Positions 61,390 to 64,000 of a stretch of DNA of 64,000 nt are shown in pieces. Numbering within the stretch: position 1 is the stretch's first letter; every line of letters starts with the position of its first letter. A model generated the notes under the pieces. It was not told the origin of the DNA, ran no database searches, and worked only from the letters and a program-made list of their open reading frames with translations. Both the position numbers and the translations under genes were made by a program. The stretch comes from Yaniella halotolerans DSM 15476. Lineage in GTDB: Bacteria > Actinomycetota > Actinomycetes > Actinomycetales > Micrococcaceae. Location of the stretch: positions 1,488,001-1,552,000 of the forward strand of contig NZ_ATVQ01000001.1 in the NCBI RefSeq assembly GCF_000420805.1, read 5' to 3'.

Positions 61390-61535
61390 GGGCTATTTGC
61401 GCATTTTCGTGTGCAAATAACCCCTTTACCATATCGGACGAAAACGGATAGAGCAAAACGAGCATGGCAGTGTCTGTGAATACCGCCCGCGAGTTTGTCA
61501 TGTACATCACAGGCGACTAATGTGTGACCCACGCA

Positions 61536-61545
61536 ATGTATACAT
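61536..61545. promoter_or_regulatory. GntR operator candidate 4 (prpE)
   Basis: ATGTATACAT lies 45 nt before the prpE start. It is identical to the site at 61101 and shares its core with the two sites of the GntR-prpDBC operon. Confidence 0.6.
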
Positions 61546-61590
61546 AAATGGTTTTACTGGACAACATCGAGAAGTTTGCGAAGGAGCAGC

Positions 61591-63510
61591 ATGGGTGAAG
61601 AAAAGTCGCAACAACCAGGTACTGCCTATCGTGCGGTACTGGAACAGTCCATCCAGCAACCGGCAGAGTTCTGGCTCGAACAAGCAGAGCTGCTCGATTG
61701 GCATACAGCACCCACTCGAGGACTCGACTATGACGGTGCCGAATCATGGAAATGGTACCCGGATGGTCGCCTCAACATCACCTATCAAGCCTTAGACCGC
61801 TGGGTGAAGAACGGTCGAGGTGACCAACCCGCACTTATCTGGGATTCAGCCATGACCGACCAGAAAATTACCTATACCTACGCTGAACTGCTGGATCAAG
61901 TTGCTCGGCTGGCTGCAGCACTGCGAGCCCAGGGTATCGAGCACGGAGATCGGGTACTGATCTATATGCCCATGATCCCAGAAGCATTGATCGCGATGTT
62001 GGCCGTTGCTCGACTCGGCGCCATCCATGTGGTGACCTTTGGTGGGTTTGCCCCCAAAGAAGTGGCTACTCGACTGGATGATGCCCAGGCCAAAGCTGTC
62101 ATTGCGGCAAACGGCGGTATCGAGCCGTCTAGACCCATTCGCTATCTTCCAAACGTGGCTGAGGCTATTGAAATGGCTGAGCATAAGCCAGAGGTTGTGT
62201 TCATCAAACAGCGTCCAGAGATCGACGATAATATTGCTGATTTCGATCCGGCTTGGTTAGATTTTGACGAGCAATTGGCCGCGCAGCAGCCGGTTGATGC
62301 GGTCCCTGTGGCAGCAACCGCCCCGCTGTATTTGTTGCACACCTCGGGTACGACCTCGAAACCAAAGGCCGTCATTCGCGATCACGGTGGATATGCCGTG
62401 GCCTCTGCCTGGTCGGTTCCACACATCTATGATGTTGCAGCTGGGGAGACCATGTTTGTGGCTTCAGACGTCGGATGGGTCGTAGGCCATACCTACATTG
62501 TGTACGCGCCCCTGGTTGCCGGTGCCACAACCGTTGTCTATGAGGGCAAACCCGTGGGAACCCCGGACGCCGGCGCATTCTGGCGGGTCGCATCCGAACA
62601 CCAAGCCAAAATGATCTTCTCAGCGCCCACAGCCTACCGTGCAATCCGGGCTGCGGATCCCCACGGGGAACAGTGGGAAAAATACGATATGTCTGCTCTG
62701 CGGAATGTATTTTCCGCCGGTGAACGGCTCGATGAAGACACGTATCACTGGTTGGCTGAGGTTACAGGTAAGCCGATTGTTGACCACTGGTGGCAGACCG
62801 AAACCGGTTGGCCGATTGTAGCGAACCTGCGAGGGTTGGATCCGATGCCGATGAAACCCGGTTCGTCGTCGGTCGCGGTGCCCGGCTACGACGTCGGTGT
62901 TGTCAATCCACTGGGTGAACCCGTTGGCCCGGGCAATGAGGGCAATATTGTGATCAAATTGCCGCTCCCACCAGGTGCCATGGTTGGGTTGTATGGTGAA
63001 CCGGAGCGTTTCCACTCCTCGTACATGGCTGCCTTCCCTGGCTATTACGAAACCGGTGATACCGGATATATCGACGAGGACGGCTATGTCTTTGTCCTGG
63101 GACGCTCCGACGACGTCATCAATGTGGCAGGTCACCGATTGTCCACTGGCACACTGGAATCGGTCATTGCCGATCACCCGGTTGTTGCCGAAACTGCTGT
63201 GATCGGTGTGGCCGACGGTATTAAAGGCCAAAAACCGGTGGCCTATGTGGTCTTGACCGCCGGCGCCGATATTACGCCCGAACAGCTTTCCAAAGAGTTA
63301 GTGGCTAAAGTGCGTAAAGATTTCGGTGCGGTCGCGGCATTCCGTGACGTCGAAGTTGTCTCGGCGCTGCCAAAAACCCGGTCTGGCAAGATTCTGCGAC
63401 GCACGATGCGGTCGATTGTCGAGGGCGAGGACTTTTCCGCGCCCGCGACCATCGATGATCCCGATGTACTGGAATCCTTTGCGGGACAAACCCGGCGCTG
63501 GGAGATCTAA
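61591..63510 (+). CDS. prpE: Propionyl-CoA synthetase
   Basis: Activates propionate (possibly also acetate) to the CoA ester with ATP, feeding the methylcitrate cycle. The 639-residue adenylate-forming enzyme has LLHTSGTTSKPKAVIRDHGG, the DHWWQTETGWP motif, GDTGYIDEDGYVFVLGRSDD and the acylated-lysine motif KTRSGKILRR. LRGLDPMPMKPGSSSVAVPG fits PrpE better than Acs. ATG 61591 has AAGGAG 4 nt upstream. The GntR box upstream ties it to prpDBC. Confidence 0.92.
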   Translation: MGEEKSQQPGTAYRAVLEQSIQQPAEFWLEQAELLDWHTAPTRGLDYDGAESWKWYPDGRLNITYQALDRWVKNGRGDQPALIWDSAMTDQKITYTYAELLDQVARLAAALRAQGIEHGDRVLIYMPMIPEALIAMLAVARLGAIHVVTFGGFAPKEVATRLDDAQAKAVIAANGGIEPSRPIRYLPNVAEAIEMAEHKPEVVFIKQRPEIDDNIADFDPAWLDFDEQLAAQQPVDAVPVAATAPLYLLHTSGTTSKPKAVIRDHGGYAVASAWSVPHIYDVAAGETMFVASDVGWVVGHTYIVYAPLVAGATTVVYEGKPVGTPDAGAFWRVASEHQAKMIFSAPTAYRAIRAADPHGEQWEKYDMSALRNVFSAGERLDEDTYHWLAEVTGKPIVDHWWQTETGWPIVANLRGLDPMPMKPGSSSVAVPGYDVGVVNPLGEPVGPGNEGNIVIKLPLPPGAMVGLYGEPERFHSSYMAAFPGYYETGDTGYIDEDGYVFVLGRSDDVINVAGHRLSTGTLESVIADHPVVAETAVIGVADGIKGQKPVAYVVLTAGADITPEQLSKELVAKVRKDFGAVAAFRDVEVVSALPKTRSGKILRRTMRSIVEGEDFSAPATIDDPDVLESFAGQTRRWEI

Positions 63511-64000
63511 AGGGCGTTGGACACCTCATCGGCCGCTGCTTGCAACGCGGGCAGTAGTTCGGTGAGGTCCCCTGGCGTATGCCGAGTGACCGCGATCGAG
63601 GTATTCATGGCGGCAACGGTTTCCCCAGCCCGGTTGCGAATCGGGACCGCCACGGAAGCTAATCCAACTTCAAGTTCTTCTGTGACCACGGCAAAGCCTT
63701 GAGCCCGAATTTCGGCAATTTCACGTCGGAGCCACGCCGGGTCCGTTATGGTGTAATCGGTGACCTCGGCCAGCTCCGCCTCGGCAAAATACGTTTCGAG
63801 CTCGGCATCGGATAAACCGGCCAGGAGCACGCGCCCCATCGACGTCGCATACGCGGGGAATCGCGTCCCGACCGTGATGTTGATCCGCATGATCGACGTG
63901 GTCTCTTTCCGAGCAATGTAGACGACGTCGGTGGTATCAAGCACGGACGCCGACGTGGATTGCCCCAGCTGTTTGGACAGGTTCGCTAAGACCGGATCGA
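63507..64000 (-). CDS. IclR-family regulator, N-terminus beyond window
   Basis: The C-terminal effector domain of an IclR regulator. It enters at the right edge (DPVLANLSKQLGQSTSASVL) and runs through VVYIARKETT, the conserved ATSMGRVLLAGLSD region, GFAVVTEELEVGLASVAVPI and a normal C-terminus. The DNA-binding domain is off the window. IclR proteins often control aromatic or acetate catabolism. Its end overlaps the prpE stop by 4 bp in convergent orientation. Confidence 0.9.
   Translation of the reverse strand, partial: DPVLANLSKQLGQSTSASVLDTTDVVYIARKETTSIMRINITVGTRFPAYATSMGRVLLAGLSDAELETYFAEAELAEVTDYTITDPAWLRREIAEIRAQGFAVVTEELEVGLASVAVPIRNRAGETVAAMNTSIAVTRHTPGDLTELLPALQAAADEVSNAL

Overview
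The window looks like a chromosomal segment of a moderately GC-rich actinobacterium, most likely a member of the Micrococcaceae (Yaniella/Enteractinococcus-like; the genus is a guess). Supporting features are CarD, a RamB-type regulator, GTP-type PEP carboxykinase, a prpDBC operon, a SAM-IV riboswitch (an actinobacterial class), a RecQ-phosphoribosyltransferase fusion, and many apparently leaderless genes with a TAnnnT -10 box 6-7 nt before the start codon. I see no insertion sequences, CRISPR array or prophage.

Layout. 1-5.6 kb: a frameshifted FAD monooxygenase, a relic of a zinc alcohol dehydrogenase, a glycine betaine/proline ABC transporter (proVWX) and a YoaK-type membrane protein. 5.7-10.7 kb: the glyoxylate shunt (aceA-aceB) divergent from ramB. 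10.8-17.8 kb: carD, a YihY/BrkB protein, an SNase-like membrane protein, and an ATP-grasp/CocE/VOC operon. 17.8-24.0 kb: a ThiD-family kinase, two transporters including a YhhQ queuosine-precursor transporter, a SAM-IV riboswitch ahead of a DszC/SfnB-like flavin monooxygenase, and tgt. 24.0-32.8 kb: a complete type I Wadjet (JetABCD) anti-plasmid locus whose jetB carries a +1 frameshift in a homopolymer. It lies in one tightly packed directon with a NUDIX protein, a Rieske ferredoxin, a ferredoxin reductase and tgt. 33-41 kb: a coiled-coil/TM protein and RNA/DNA maintenance genes (RluA-type synthase, Lhr helicase, RlmH).

41.2-45.6 kb: a GntR regulator with prpD-prpB-prpC (methylcitrate cycle). 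45.7-51.7 kb: tRNA-Ser(CGA), tadA, upp, a winged-helix regulator, a five-gene AhpD/pirin/GNAT/GNAT/histidine-phosphatase operon, a 53-residue membrane protein and tRNA-Arg(ACG). 52-59.5 kb: pckG, recQ, manB, an MFS transporter and a membrane-anchored protein. 59.5-64 kb: a small HTH protein, a butanediol-dehydrogenase-like enzyme, tRNA-Ser(GCU), prpE, and an IclR regulator cut by the right edge.

The unifying theme is growth on acetate and propionate: glyoxylate shunt, methylcitrate cycle, propionyl-CoA synthetase, PEP carboxykinase and their regulators. Two candidate regulons can be read from the DNA. A TGTATACA palindrome occurs twice before the GntR-prpDBC operon and twice between the butanediol-dehydrogenase gene and prpE. 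A TTGCAA-centred box occurs twice before ramB and once, as a perfect 14-bp palindrome, before pckG. The least expected items are the SAM-IV riboswitch controlling a flavin monooxygenase and the frameshifted Wadjet locus embedded with redox genes.
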